IMG/VR virus record: IMGVR_UViG_3300015264_000052
Span: 1-25,376 of that record
Source: a virus
Length of the DNA: 25,376 bases
Direction: 5' to 3' (one strand)
Shown: positions 1 to 7,590 of the stretch, in pieces
Numbering within the stretch: the first letter of the stretch is position 1
Layout: every line of letters begins with the position of its first letter
Program-made: the position numbers and the translations under genes
Notes under the pieces: generated by a model
Database searches by the model: none
Told to the model about the DNA's origin: nothing
What the model saw: only the letters and a program-made list of their open reading frames with translations

Positions 1-393
1 GGCATCGACGTCAGGCAGGTCAACACCGACGGCAGCCAGTCGTTCTTTCAGGCGCTCACGCTGCAGGCCGGCGCGACGTTTCAGGCCAACGCGACGCTTC
101 AGGCCAAGGTGGTGGCGAGCGGAGGCGTGGCGCCGACGGTGACGTCATGTGGCACGGCGCCGTCGGTCGACGCGACGTCGACGAACTTCGCCGGGTTCTT
201 CACGACCGGGACCGCCGGGGTCACCTGCACGATCACGTTCTCCGCGACCGGCGGGACCTTCGCGAACCCGCCGACGTGCCTGGTCGACGCGCCGGGAGCC
301 GCCGTGCCGACCTACACGGAGAGCACCACGGCGATCACATTCACCGTCGTCGTCGCCACCACGAAGTATCGCTACATCTGCGTGGGGCACTGA
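1..393 (+). CDS. Phage virion protein, C-terminal part (5' end outside window)
   Basis: The frame is open from the first base and ends in TGA at 391-393, so only the last 130 residues are seen. The start of the visible part has short alternating repeats (TLQAGATFQANATLQAK), followed by a Gly/Thr/Ala-rich, probably beta-stranded domain with several Cys residues and no charged clusters. This composition is typical of tail-fibre or other virion proteins, and the next genes are also virion-like. I do not recognise the family, so the role is inferred from composition and context. The next gene starts 3 nt after the stop, which suggests one transcription unit. Confidence 0.7.
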   Translation, partial: GIDVRQVNTDGSQSFFQALTLQAGATFQANATLQAKVVASGGVAPTVTSCGTAPSVDATSTNFAGFFTTGTAGVTCTITFSATGGTFANPPTCLVDAPGAAVPTYTESTTAITFTVVVATTKYRYICVGH

Positions 394-396
394 CCG

Positions 397-606
397 ATGA
401 GCAACCTGTCAAGCACGCTCGCGCTCGACCTCGGTGGAACCACCAGCGACAACTACAAGGCGAAGCTCATGCGGCGTATGATGCCACCTCCATATAACAG
501 TGACTTCACGTCTGTCGTAGGTCGCATACTCACCGTGATCGGTCAGAGCGACAACCTGATCGGCGGCCTGTTCGGCGCCGCCGACTTCCTGCCGGACGGT
601 GTGTAG
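397..606 (+). CDS. Small tail/baseplate-associated protein (69 aa)
   Basis: ATG start 3 nt after the preceding stop. The 69-residue product has a central segment with MMPPPYN followed by a predicted helix. This is loosely like the Pro-rich start of YmfQ/gpI-type tail proteins that precede or follow baseplate J genes, but the resemblance is short and I would not assign a family. The following gene starts only 2 nt after the TAG with no clear Shine-Dalgarno, so the two are probably translationally coupled. Codons over the Pro-rich motif (about 472-545: cca, cct, tat, agt, gta, ata) are more AT-rich than the rest. Confidence 0.6.
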   Translation: MSNLSSTLALDLGGTTSDNYKAKLMRRMMPPPYNSDFTSVVGRILTVIGQSDNLIGGLFGAADFLPDGV

Positions 607-608
607 CG

Positions 609-1637
609 GTGGGGTCCGGCGACGCCGTCGCGAGCATGATCCAGCAGGTCCGCCAGTCGCTGCTCGTCAGCAGCGCTGCGGGTCCGGCCCTGGACGTGGT
701 CGGCAACAACCGCGCCGTGCCACGACCTCCGAACACGAGCGACGACGAGCTCTACCGCGGCGTGATCAAGGCGATGGCGTGGTTGCCGAAGACCGTCCTG
801 CTCTCGTACTACGCGCTGTTCTCGGCCGTGTTCGGCTCCCAGGCGCAGGTCCGCGCGACCTTCGGCCGACCATGGCGGGTCTTCGAGGTCAACCTCAACG
901 AGGTGGTCGTGGAGCTCCCGGCGGCGCTCCTCGCGGGCAACCTCGAGACCGCCGCCTACCTGCACGGAGCGAGCGGGGTCGCCTTCGTCCCGTCGGGTCC
1001 GTCCAACACGTTCACGACCGACTTCGACCTCTCGACCGCCTCTGCGGTCTCGGTCGTCGGCCTCGCCATCCACGTCGAGACGGTGCCTGGTACGTGGACC
1101 GACTACACGGTGAGCAGCTACTCGTTCAACGCGCTCACGAGCACGGCCACCGTGCAGGTGAGCGCGTCGACGCTGCCTGCTGGCGGCGGGCGGTTCTACC
1201 TGGAGGTCCCCGGCAACGGGACCTCCAGCTACCGCGGCGACTACGTCGCCACCGGAGGAGTCAGCACGTCCTACTCGACCGCCGCCGGACCCCTCACGAA
1301 CACCTTGTCGGTGGTCGGCGACGTCACCGCCGGAGTGTTGCCGGGGTCTCCGGTCCAGGTCAGCATCAACAACGTGTTCCAGTCCCGCGTGGTCGCGTCT
1401 CTCGCGTACAGCTCGGCGACCAACGTGACCACGGTGGTGCTGACGACGACCGACGTGCTCGGCGGGCAGGTGCGGCAGGCGTTCGTCGTCGCCCAGGAGG
1501 TCGCCGACACCGCGACTACCCCGCCACACAACGACAGGATATACTTAACTGGGCAGGGTGCCTACCAGGTCGCGCAGTTCTACCTGGACCTGCTCGTCCG
1601 CGCGGCGAACGTCCGGGTCCGCCTCGAGATCGTGTAG
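609..1637 (+). CDS. Baseplate J-like tail protein (342 aa)
   Basis: GTG start 2 nt after the upstream stop. The N-terminal 60 residues show a pattern typical of baseplate-J/gp47-type wedge proteins: a helix, then AAGPALDVVGNN, then R-P, then SDDELYRGVIKA (compare the family's A-x-G-x-x-LD-x-x-G ... R ... D-E-x-x-R-x-R). The rest is beta-rich with many Thr, Ser and Val and no membrane segment. It is followed after 9 nt by a fibre-like gene with a strong ribosome site. From family knowledge such proteins form the baseplate periphery that holds fibres. The middle and C-terminal parts are not recognised, so the J-like call rests on the N-terminus alone. Confidence 0.5.
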   Translation: MGSGDAVASMIQQVRQSLLVSSAAGPALDVVGNNRAVPRPPNTSDDELYRGVIKAMAWLPKTVLLSYYALFSAVFGSQAQVRATFGRPWRVFEVNLNEVVVELPAALLAGNLETAAYLHGASGVAFVPSGPSNTFTTDFDLSTASAVSVVGLAIHVETVPGTWTDYTVSSYSFNALTSTATVQVSASTLPAGGGRFYLEVPGNGTSSYRGDYVATGGVSTSYSTAAGPLTNTLSVVGDVTAGVLPGSPVQVSINNVFQSRVVASLAYSSATNVTTVVLTTTDVLGGQVRQAFVVAQEVADTATTPPHNDRIYLTGQGAYQVAQFYLDLLVRAANVRVRLEIV

Positions 1638-1646
1638 GAGGGTCGA

Positions 1647-3698
1647 ATGTCTGCAGGCGATGTCCTCAACGCAAAACGAGTCCGCACGCAGTCCAACGAG
1701 CGGCTGGACACCGTAGACGCCGACGCGCTGTCTCGCGAGCCCCGGGAGCACCTGGACGCCTTCTCGCGGGCGATCGAGGCGGCCCCGCGCAACGTCGGGG
1801 CCTCGACCCCGACCGGGCTCATCTTCCAGGGGTTCGGCCTGACGCTGAACCCGACCGGGCCGACGGACGGCAAGGTGCGCGTGCAGTCCCCGCTCGGGGT
1901 CGCCTACGACTCGGACGGCCGGCTGCTGATCAAGGAGAACGGGGTCCAGTCGGATCTGGTGGTCCCGTCCGGCAACTCGCAGGTCTACGCGTACTTCTTC
2001 GAGAGCGCGTCCGACACCACCGTGCGGAGGTTCATCCCGGTCACGTCGCCGTTCACCCCTGAGGGCAGTAACACGATCCCGACGAAGCTCACCGGAGGGG
2101 TCGCCTACTACGTCCGCACCGGAGACCAGACCTCGATCGTGGCGAGCGACGTGGTCAACGGCGCGACGACTGCGCTCTGCTTCCTCGGCGTCGCCAACAA
2201 CGTCGCCGGCGCAGTCACGATGACCGGGTACAACTCGACCACCGCGCCGAACGGCGCGTTCGTCACCAACCGCCACGTCGCCGTGACGGTGCCGACCACG
2301 CTGCCGACGACGAACACGATGAACGGGTCCGTCGCGACGATGCACGGCCTGACCATCGCGGCGCTCTACATGATCGGTCAGGCGCTGTGGAAGGGGTCGC
2401 ACAACACCACTCCGACCGCGGCCAACAACTTCTTGGCCTTCACTCCTCCTGCGCGCGGCCTCGACGCGTTGTTTGACTCGACCGGAGAGTCGACCGTGAC
2501 GCCGACCACGGCGTGGCGCGACTGGGCGCAGAACCGGAGGTTCGAGGTCGACCACAACGGCTACCCGATGGGGCAGCTCTCTGTCATCGACGAGAACTGG
2601 GCGCGCGGCGGGACGCAGGCGATCGTCGTGACGCCTGCGTCGGCGGGGAAAGACGGGGTGGGCGGCGCCGTGAGCACGGTCTCCGGTCTGCGCGGGTTCG
2701 TCTTCACCGCCGGAGTCGCCGGATCCGCGTCGGTCATGCTCCCGGTACCACCTAACAGGTCGCTCCAGGTGAACGCCGCGGCGTTCACCTGGGTCAAGAC
2801 GACCGCTGCCAACGTCGTCGCCGGGACGTTGTTCGTTAACGGCTCTAGCAGGAGCACGATCACACCGCCGGGCACCGGGACCGGTACCGTGACCGTGTCG
2901 TTTCCGTCGGCCGACTTCCCGATCGAGGCCAGGACAGTGTCCCCATTTGGTGGCGGTCTGGACGGTGTCACGACGGCCACGCTGTCGATGCTGGTCTCCG
3001 GTACAGTGGCGACCACGAACGAGGAGCTCACGTCGTGCTCCTTGCAGTGCGTTGTGGACCCAGAGGGTTGGATGTGGCAGACCACCAACGGCTCCACCTC
3101 TGGTGGGTGCACGCACCAGTACAGGGACCCGGACACCAACCTCAACCACCGCGCGCTGCAGATGGTTGGTGTCGGCACTGGGTCCCAGACCGGGCAGATG
3201 ACGACTGAGGCATACGAGTGCTTCATGGACGCCAACGTCGCCTATGCGCAAGAGTGGATGTTGCGGACAGGTACGATCACGGACGGTAATAACAAGCGCT
3301 GGTTCTGGGTCGGGGTCCAGAACAACAGCGCAGGGTCGATGAACAAGTTCGTCACGATCTACAACGACTCGACGCTCGCAAACTGGCAGCTGCAGGTGAT
3401 CGGGACGACGACGGTGAACACAGACACAGGGGTCGCCATCGCTGCCAACACGGTATATAGGATGAGGCTAGAGATCCTCGGAGCGAACGTCTCGACCGCC
3501 GGAGCTGGTAGTTTTCGCATCCGCGCCTACATCAACGGTAATAAGGTCGCTGAGGTCGTCACCGCGACGCTGCCGACTGCTGACATGATCCGCCCTTTCA
3601 TCCTGTGTGGGACCACTGCTACAGGAGGGCCATATGACTTCTCGGTCGGGCGACTCCGGCGTGCGTGGAACCACGTCGTCAGCGGTGATAACCTGTAA
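1647..3698 (+). CDS. Large tail-fibre-like virion protein (683 aa)
   Basis: ATG start preceded by AGGAGGG at 1636-1642, an ideal ribosome site overlapping the end of the upstream gene. The first 60 residues are charged and partly helical, as in a virion-attachment region. The remainder is long and rich in Gly, Thr, Ser, Val and Asn, with no membrane or catalytic motif, and probably forms successive beta domains. The C-terminal 200 residues include a segment suggestive of a beta-sandwich binding module (WQLQVIGTTTVN, then FRIRAYINGNKVAEV), like the carbohydrate-binding or LamG-like ends of some fibres. Size, composition and position after the J-like gene suggest a fibre or baseplate appendage; receptor binding is inferred. 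Confidence 0.6.
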   Translation: MSAGDVLNAKRVRTQSNERLDTVDADALSREPREHLDAFSRAIEAAPRNVGASTPTGLIFQGFGLTLNPTGPTDGKVRVQSPLGVAYDSDGRLLIKENGVQSDLVVPSGNSQVYAYFFESASDTTVRRFIPVTSPFTPEGSNTIPTKLTGGVAYYVRTGDQTSIVASDVVNGATTALCFLGVANNVAGAVTMTGYNSTTAPNGAFVTNRHVAVTVPTTLPTTNTMNGSVATMHGLTIAALYMIGQALWKGSHNTTPTAANNFLAFTPPARGLDALFDSTGESTVTPTTAWRDWAQNRRFEVDHNGYPMGQLSVIDENWARGGTQAIVVTPASAGKDGVGGAVSTVSGLRGFVFTAGVAGSASVMLPVPPNRSLQVNAAAFTWVKTTAANVVAGTLFVNGSSRSTITPPGTGTGTVTVSFPSADFPIEARTVSPFGGGLDGVTTATLSMLVSGTVATTNEELTSCSLQCVVDPEGWMWQTTNGSTSGGCTHQYRDPDTNLNHRALQMVGVGTGSQTGQMTTEAYECFMDANVAYAQEWMLRTGTITDGNNKRWFWVGVQNNSAGSMNKFVTIYNDSTLANWQLQVIGTTTVNTDTGVAIAANTVYRMRLEILGANVSTAGAGSFRIRAYINGNKVAEVVTATLPTADMIRPFILCGTTATGGPYDFSVGRLRRAWNHVVSGDNL

Positions 3699-3710
3699 TA
3701 TGAGGTCCAC

Positions 3711-4061
3711 ATGAACGCAGTGCGAGGTACACCAGTCAGCATCAACGGTCGGACCGGAACCGCTCCGGGTCCAGCCACCACCACGGCCGTGCGGGTGTCG
3801 ATGCCGGTCCCAGCAGGTCGGCAGAAGTTGTCCAACCTGACGGGGAACCAGGTGATCGCGCCGTCCACGACGTTCGCCCGCTACCTGCGGGTCCGCAACC
3901 TCGACGCCACCAACAACCTCCTCGTGAGCTTTCTGGACGGGGGCCAGGTTACGGTCCTGAAGGCGAGCGAGGAGGAGTTCAGCGGAAACATCCCGTGGAT
4001 CGTGGTGCAGGCGTCGGCTTCCACGGTGCAGTGGGAGGGGTTCGCGATCGTCGCGTCGTAG
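3711..4061 (+). CDS. Small virion-associated hypothetical protein (116 aa)
   Basis: ATG start 12 nt after the fibre gene, with a GAGGT ribosome site just upstream. The 116-residue protein is beta-rich: FARYLRVRNLDATNNLLVSF and the closing QWEGFAIVAS read as alternating hydrophobic strands. It has no Cys and no membrane segment. It looks like a compact beta-sandwich cap or decoration protein. I do not recognise the family; a virion role is inferred only from its place between structural genes. It is followed by about 108 nt with no gene. Confidence 0.6.
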   Translation: MNAVRGTPVSINGRTGTAPGPATTTAVRVSMPVPAGRQKLSNLTGNQVIAPSTTFARYLRVRNLDATNNLLVSFLDGGQVTVLKASEEEFSGNIPWIVVQASASTVQWEGFAIVAS

Positions 4062-4169
4062 AGGTGCCGCGATCACGGTACTGGTCAAATCGTCGGCTCG
4101 GTGGTACCGATGTGCATGAGGGGTGGGGTTACTCCTTCACACAGCGGGTGACGCTGCGAGGTGGGTCAA

Positions 4170-4676
4170 ATGGCGACGAAGCCGACGATGACTGTGCCCG
4201 AGCTCGTCGACGAGAAGGCAGAGAAGAGCGGGAGGACCGGGCGGTCGTGCCTGCCGGGTCGCGTCGCGCTCGCCAAGGTCGACCAGCTCGTCAGCCGCTT
4301 CGAGGAGCACCTCCGGGCGGACAACGAGCAGCTGACCCAGATCCGCGACGACATCGGCGACATCAGGAGCGAGGACGTCAGCGGGCTCAGGGGTGAGATC
4401 CGCCGGATCGACGACCGGGTCTCCGACCTGCGCGTCGACATGGCCAAGGCGCTCTCCGGCCTGAACAGCATCAGGACCGCGCTCGACGGGCAGGAAGCCA
4501 TCAAGCACGTCACGATGGTCGCTCAGGTTGAGACCGGGACCGCGCGGACGCTCGCCGCGATCAGCGACGAGAGCGACAAGAAGAAGTCCCGCCGACAGGT
4601 CTCCACGACCGCCTTCAAGGTCGTCATCGGCCTGCTCGGCGGCGCGCTCGGCATGATCATCGAGCACTACCGCTGA
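4170..4676 (+). CDS. Coiled-coil protein with C-terminal membrane segment (168 aa)
   Basis: I chose ATG 4170 over the in-frame GTG at 4161 because the GAGGTG at 4158-4163 is then a well-spaced ribosome site. After a basic N-terminus, residues about 35-105 form a long heptad-patterned helix (repeats of L-x-x-x-I/V with Arg/Asp/Glu, such as IRRIDDRVSDLRVDMAKAL). The last 20 residues form one hydrophobic helix (VVIGLLGGALGMII) ending in EHYR. This layout, coiled coil plus a C-terminal membrane anchor, resembles XhlA-type holin-accessory proteins, though those are shorter (about 90 aa). A lysis role is possible, but there is no endolysin next to it; a membrane-tethered virion or superinfection protein is an alternative. 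Confidence 0.65.
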   Translation: MATKPTMTVPELVDEKAEKSGRTGRSCLPGRVALAKVDQLVSRFEEHLRADNEQLTQIRDDIGDIRSEDVSGLRGEIRRIDDRVSDLRVDMAKALSGLNSIRTALDGQEAIKHVTMVAQVETGTARTLAAISDESDKKKSRRQVSTTAFKVVIGLLGGALGMIIEHYR

Positions 4677-4707
4677 CCCGACTTGGTGTACCATCCCGGG
4701 TAGTCAA

Positions 4708-5595
4708 GTGAGCTACCCAGGCGTCCGACGCCTTCCTCCGAACGACTGGCAGTTCCAGATCTCGTCGATCGCGGACGGGACCCGGCCGGCGGTCGGGATG
4801 GGCGCGGCCGTGACGCCGGGGAACCTCACGTACGGCACGCCGGTGCAGCTGGTCGGCTCGGCCTCGGCGACCGGGGTGCTCCTCACGACCGACTGCCTCG
4901 AGCTGACGGTCGTGGTCAACAACGTGGCGATCAACGCCACGGCTCATGACGCGTTGACCGGGCTCCTCGTCGACGACAACGGAGGCACCAGCTACCGGAG
5001 CCTGGCCGACCTCCTCTGCGGGTCGGCGTCAGGGTACGTCACCGCCAACGTCGGCATGGTCGGCGTGGTCTACACGTTCCAGATCTGGATCCGGTCCGGC
5101 GCCAGCATCGCGGTCGCCGGGATGGTCAACAGCGCCAACGTCACCGCGTTCAACGCGTTCTGCCGGGTGAAGGGGGCCCCGGTCCGGCCGTGGCGCGTCC
5201 CGTTCGTCGGGACGTTCATCGACCAGTACGGGGTCAACTTGGCGACCGCCGCGGGGACGACGGTCGTCCCCGGAGCCGCCGCGGACGGGACCCCGGTCTT
5301 GCTCGGCACGATCGCGCGCACCTGCTACGCGTGGGAGGTCGGCTACGGGATCAACAACGCGAACATGACCGGGGCGACTATCGACGTCGACGTGATGTTC
5401 GGCAACGGCACAACCTTCAGGCAGGGTCTCGTGAACGTGCCGTTCGCGACCTCTGCGAACGAGGCGGTCAGCAAGCCCGCCGCCGCGAACACGCTCGTGA
5501 CGGGCGTGGCCGGCGACAGCGTCTACGCGCGGTCGCAGAGCAGTGCCGCGGCCATCGCCGGGAACTCGGTTGCTGCCTACGGAGTCGGATCATGA
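4708..5595 (+). CDS. Beta-rich virion protein (295 aa)
   Basis: GTG start; no other start codon exists in frame upstream after the preceding stop, and the ribosome site is weak. The 295-residue product is Ala/Val/Gly/Thr-rich with predicted strands throughout, for example LELTVVVNNVAI and ATIDVDVMFGNG. It has four Cys residues and no membrane segment or catalytic motif. It overlaps the next gene by ATGA at 5592-5595, so the two are probably co-translated. I do not recognise the family. Composition and context suggest an abundant structural or decoration protein. Confidence 0.6.
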   Translation: MSYPGVRRLPPNDWQFQISSIADGTRPAVGMGAAVTPGNLTYGTPVQLVGSASATGVLLTTDCLELTVVVNNVAINATAHDALTGLLVDDNGGTSYRSLADLLCGSASGYVTANVGMVGVVYTFQIWIRSGASIAVAGMVNSANVTAFNAFCRVKGAPVRPWRVPFVGTFIDQYGVNLATAAGTTVVPGAAADGTPVLLGTIARTCYAWEVGYGINNANMTGATIDVDVMFGNGTTFRQGLVNVPFATSANEAVSKPAAANTLVTGVAGDSVYARSQSSAAAIAGNSVAAYGVGS

Positions 5596-6458
5596 GCGTC
5601 CCGTTCACACCCATCGCCAACACCGCGACGATCAGCGGCACCGAGATCTCGCTCATCAGCGGCACCACGTCGCTCCAGACGTCGAACGTCGCGGGCAAGT
5701 TCGTGCTGGTCATCGACCTCATCACAGGTGGCATCGCGATCGGGACGAGCTACCAGGTGCGGACCGTCAGCAAGGTCAACGGCGGCGCACAGGCCGACGT
5801 CCTCAAGGCATACCCAGGAGGACTGCAGAGCGGTTACTGGATCAGCGAGCCGATCTGGCTGTACGACGGCTGGGACATGCGCATGAAGCTGTTCGCCGGA
5901 TCAGCCATCCCAGTTAGCTGGGCGATCATCGAGGACATCGGGGATGGCAACGCGCTCACCGCCGGCGCCGCCGCGATCAGCTCGATCCAGGCGGGCCTGG
6001 CTCAGTCCGCGACGGCGCTCAGCAGCGCGGTGTGGACGAACACGCTCGCCGCGATCATCAGCACGGCGCTGGACGCCACGGTCAGCTCGCGCGCGGACAA
6101 GGCCACCGACGTCGCCACCATCGAGGCGTCCCTCACGAACATCCAGTCCCGGATCCCGACGGCTCTCGACGGTTCCGGCAACATCAAGGCGGGCGTGCAG
6201 TCGCTGGTGACCGATGCGATCACGTCGATCGCCGACGCGGTGATGAACTACGCCACCGAGTCCGGCTGGGTCAACGCGGCGACGTTCATCACGATGTTTC
6301 GCTCCGCGTTCAGCATCATCGCCGGCAAGGCGAGCGGCCTGGCCATCACGACGGCCACCACCGAGCACTTCAGAAACGCGGCCGACACCAAGGACCGCGC
6401 CGTGTTCACGGTCGCCACCGACGGCACGAGGACCCCGACCACGATGGATGGTACCTGA
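5592..6458 (+). CDS. Tail-fibre-type protein with helical middle (288 aa)
   Basis: The ATG overlaps the upstream TGA (ATGA). The first 110 residues are beta-rich (IANTATISGTEISLISG). Residues about 115-225 are Ala/Ser/Ile-rich and helical, with SSAVW and SRIPTALDGSGNIKAGVQS; this W-then-IPxALDGxGNIK pattern is common in phage tail-fibre or connector proteins. The C-terminus (AADTKDRAVFTVATDGTRTP) matches a terminal element often seen on such proteins. The role is inferred from these repeated phage motifs, with no family name I can assert. It shares its last base with the next gene's start (TGATG). Confidence 0.55.
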   Translation: MSVPFTPIANTATISGTEISLISGTTSLQTSNVAGKFVLVIDLITGGIAIGTSYQVRTVSKVNGGAQADVLKAYPGGLQSGYWISEPIWLYDGWDMRMKLFAGSAIPVSWAIIEDIGDGNALTAGAAAISSIQAGLAQSATALSSAVWTNTLAAIISTALDATVSSRADKATDVATIEASLTNIQSRIPTALDGSGNIKAGVQSLVTDAITSIADAVMNYATESGWVNAATFITMFRSAFSIIAGKASGLAITTATTEHFRNAADTKDRAVFTVATDGTRTPTTMDGT

Positions 6459-6664
6459 TGCACCTCGGTCAGCATCACGGCCAGCACCTCGGCCAGCACC
6501 TCGGAGGGCTCGGCAGCACCGTCGTCGTCTCTAGCCTCTTGGTCGAGCTGTCCGCCGCGGTGGTCGAGGCCGACGTCCTCCTCGCGGACGTGGAGGTCGC
6601 CGACGAGCTGTCCGCCGCGGTGGTCGAGGCCGACGTCCTCCTCGCGGACGTGGAGGTCGCGTGA
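6458..6664 (+). CDS. Short repeat protein with His-Gln N-terminus (68 aa)
   Basis: The ATG lies in TGATG at 6456-6460, and the stop overlaps the next start (GTGA, 6661-6664), so this frame is embedded in a tightly coupled series. The N-terminus is a four-residue repeat (HLGQ, HHGQ, HLGQ, HLGG). The remainder is two copies of a 20-residue unit with the core ELSAAVVEADVLLADVEVA. The unit alternates hydrophobic and acidic residues and probably forms strands. Similar Val/Asp/Glu repeat strings occur in phage tail regions, which supports a real gene, but no function is known to me. The overlap at both ends argues against a chance frame. Confidence 0.55.
   Translation: MHLGQHHGQHLGQHLGGLGSTVVVSSLLVELSAAVVEADVLLADVEVADELSAAVVEADVLLADVEVA
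6544..6660 (+). repeat. Two-copy 60-bp tandem repeat in a coding region
   Basis: Bases 6544-6600 and 6604-6660 are identical over 57 positions, giving a 60-bp period. The 3-nt joint between the copies (6601-6603) differs from the equivalent bases before copy one (6541-6543). The unit is a multiple of three, so the repeat duplicates 20 residues without a frameshift. Identity at every third-codon position means the duplication is recent or is being homogenised. Confidence 0.95.
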
Positions 6665-7080
6665 GCTGCGCCAGCCCGAGCATCGCGCTGCCGCCGCTTC
6701 GCGTGACCCGCGGGGCGAGCAGGGCGTGGTTGTTCACGGTCAACCTGGTCGCTACCGGCGCCCCGCAGGACCTCACCGGGGCCCTCGTGTGGTTCACGGT
6801 GAAGGGTCGGCTCGAGGACGTCGCCGCCGCGATCACCAAGGCGAACTCGGCCGCGGGCGGGGTCGACAACCAGGTCCTCATCATCACCCCGCAGACCGGG
6901 ATCTCAGTCGGGGCGTTCAAGGTGTTCCTCACCCCGGCCGACACCTCCCCGCTCAGCCCGAGGACGTACTGGTGCGACGCGTTCGTGCAGCTGCCCGGCA
7001 GCGCGCCGATCAACCGCCAGCAGGTGATGGCGAACAGGCAGCTGGTCGTCGACCCGGCGGTCACCACCGTGTTCACGTAG
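6661..7080 (+). CDS. BppU-N-like virion domain protein (139 aa)
   Basis: The GTG start overlaps the upstream TGA (GTGA). The layout fits small phage neck or fibre-base domains of the BppU N-terminal type: LRVTRGASRAWLFTVNL, then DLTGALVWFTVKGRLED, then a run of strands, then the YWCDAFVQLPG segment. The RG-x(n)-F-x-V ... DLTGA-x-V-x-FTVK ... Y-x-x-D signature recurs in many phage proteins at the base of receptor-binding structures. No membrane segment is present. The next gene follows after 10 nt with a perfect AGGAGG at 7079-7084. Family assignment is by motif memory and needs a profile search. Confidence 0.55.
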   Translation: MSCASPSIALPPLRVTRGASRAWLFTVNLVATGAPQDLTGALVWFTVKGRLEDVAAAITKANSAAGGVDNQVLIITPQTGISVGAFKVFLTPADTSPLSPRTYWCDAFVQLPGSAPINRQQVMANRQLVVDPAVTTVFT

Positions 7081-7090
7081 GAGGACCTCG

Positions 7091-7540
7091 ATGACGACCT
7101 CAGGCACCGCCCAGCTCTCCGGCCGGTTCAAGTACTCCCCTCCGGCCAGCAGCGTCGACAGCTCGTCGAACCCGACGTGGCTGTCGGACGTGATCGAGAG
7201 CATGGCGTGCTCGGGTCGCAAGGAGGAGGAGTACACGCTGATCGCGGACGGAGACGTCGCGGTCAGCTTCGGCTCGCTGTCGTCGGCGAGCCTGGTCATC
7301 ATCAAGGTGGTCCCGAACCTCGGGATCCCTCCGTCTCCCGGGTTCCCGAACGGGGTGCTCGCCGCGCCGAACCCGGTCACCGTCAAGCTGACCTCCGCCG
7401 CCGGCGCAGCTGCGCCGGTCCCGGCGGACGGGTTCATGTTCCTGATCAGCGAGGACGTGCCGTTCACGGCGCTGTCGCTCTCGCGCGCGGCGGGTGTGCA
7501 GACGGTCGTGCGGGTTCAGCTGTTCTCGCTCGGGTCCTGA
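7091..7540 (+). CDS. Small beta-rich virion protein (149 aa)
   Basis: ATG start 7 nt after AGGAGG (7079-7084), the strongest ribosome site in this block, suggesting high expression. The protein is rich in Ser, Pro, Val and Ala, with strands such as GDVAVSFGSLSSASLVIIKVV and a Pro-rich loop (IPPSPGFPNG). It closely precedes a promoter, so it is the last gene of the structural block. No family is recognised. It could be a decoration or fibre-tip protein. Confidence 0.6.
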   Translation: MTTSGTAQLSGRFKYSPPASSVDSSSNPTWLSDVIESMACSGRKEEEYTLIADGDVAVSFGSLSSASLVIIKVVPNLGIPPSPGFPNGVLAAPNPVTVKLTSAAGAAAPVPADGFMFLISEDVPFTALSLSRAAGVQTVVRVQLFSLGS

Positions 7541-7548
7541 CAGTTTCC

Positions 7549-7579
7549 GTTGACGATGTCAACTGGAAATTGCTAGGGT
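7549..7579 (+). promoter_or_regulatory. Promoter P1 with palindrome over the -35 box
   Basis: -35 TTGACG (7550-7555), 18-bp spacer, -10 TAGGGT (7574-7579). The -35 lies inside the perfect inverted repeat GTTGAC-GAT-GTCAAC (7549-7563). Imperfect symmetry extends outward (TTTCC on the left, GGAAA on the right). The predicted transcript start is only about 5 nt before the helicase ATG. The same arrangement recurs at 14437 and 23161. Confidence 0.65.
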
Positions 7580-7590
7580 GTCCTGAGCGC

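Noticed and set aside
545-1529. Long open frame on the minus strand
   Set aside because: Arg/Gly/Val-rich shadow of GC-rich codons on the + strand; similar minus-strand frames at 1545-3251, 12765-14303, 15300-16709 and 20585-21670 have the same composition and no motifs.
397-1637. Programmed -1 frameshift joining the 69-aa protein and the J-like protein
   Set aside because: The second frame is open upstream of its GTG, but no slippery heptamer is seen at 590-610, and a GTG start 2 nt after the stop explains the arrangement.
4062-4169. Promoter, tRNA or terminator in the spacer before the coiled-coil gene
   Set aside because: It has a CGGTAC/GTACCG inverted repeat (4076-4081, 4104-4109) with a 22-nt loop, but no convincing -35/-10 pair, T-run or cloverleaf.
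4677-4707. Promoter before the 4708 gene
   Set aside because: TTGGTG and TAGTCA are only 12 nt apart, and the spacer is too short for a normal promoter.
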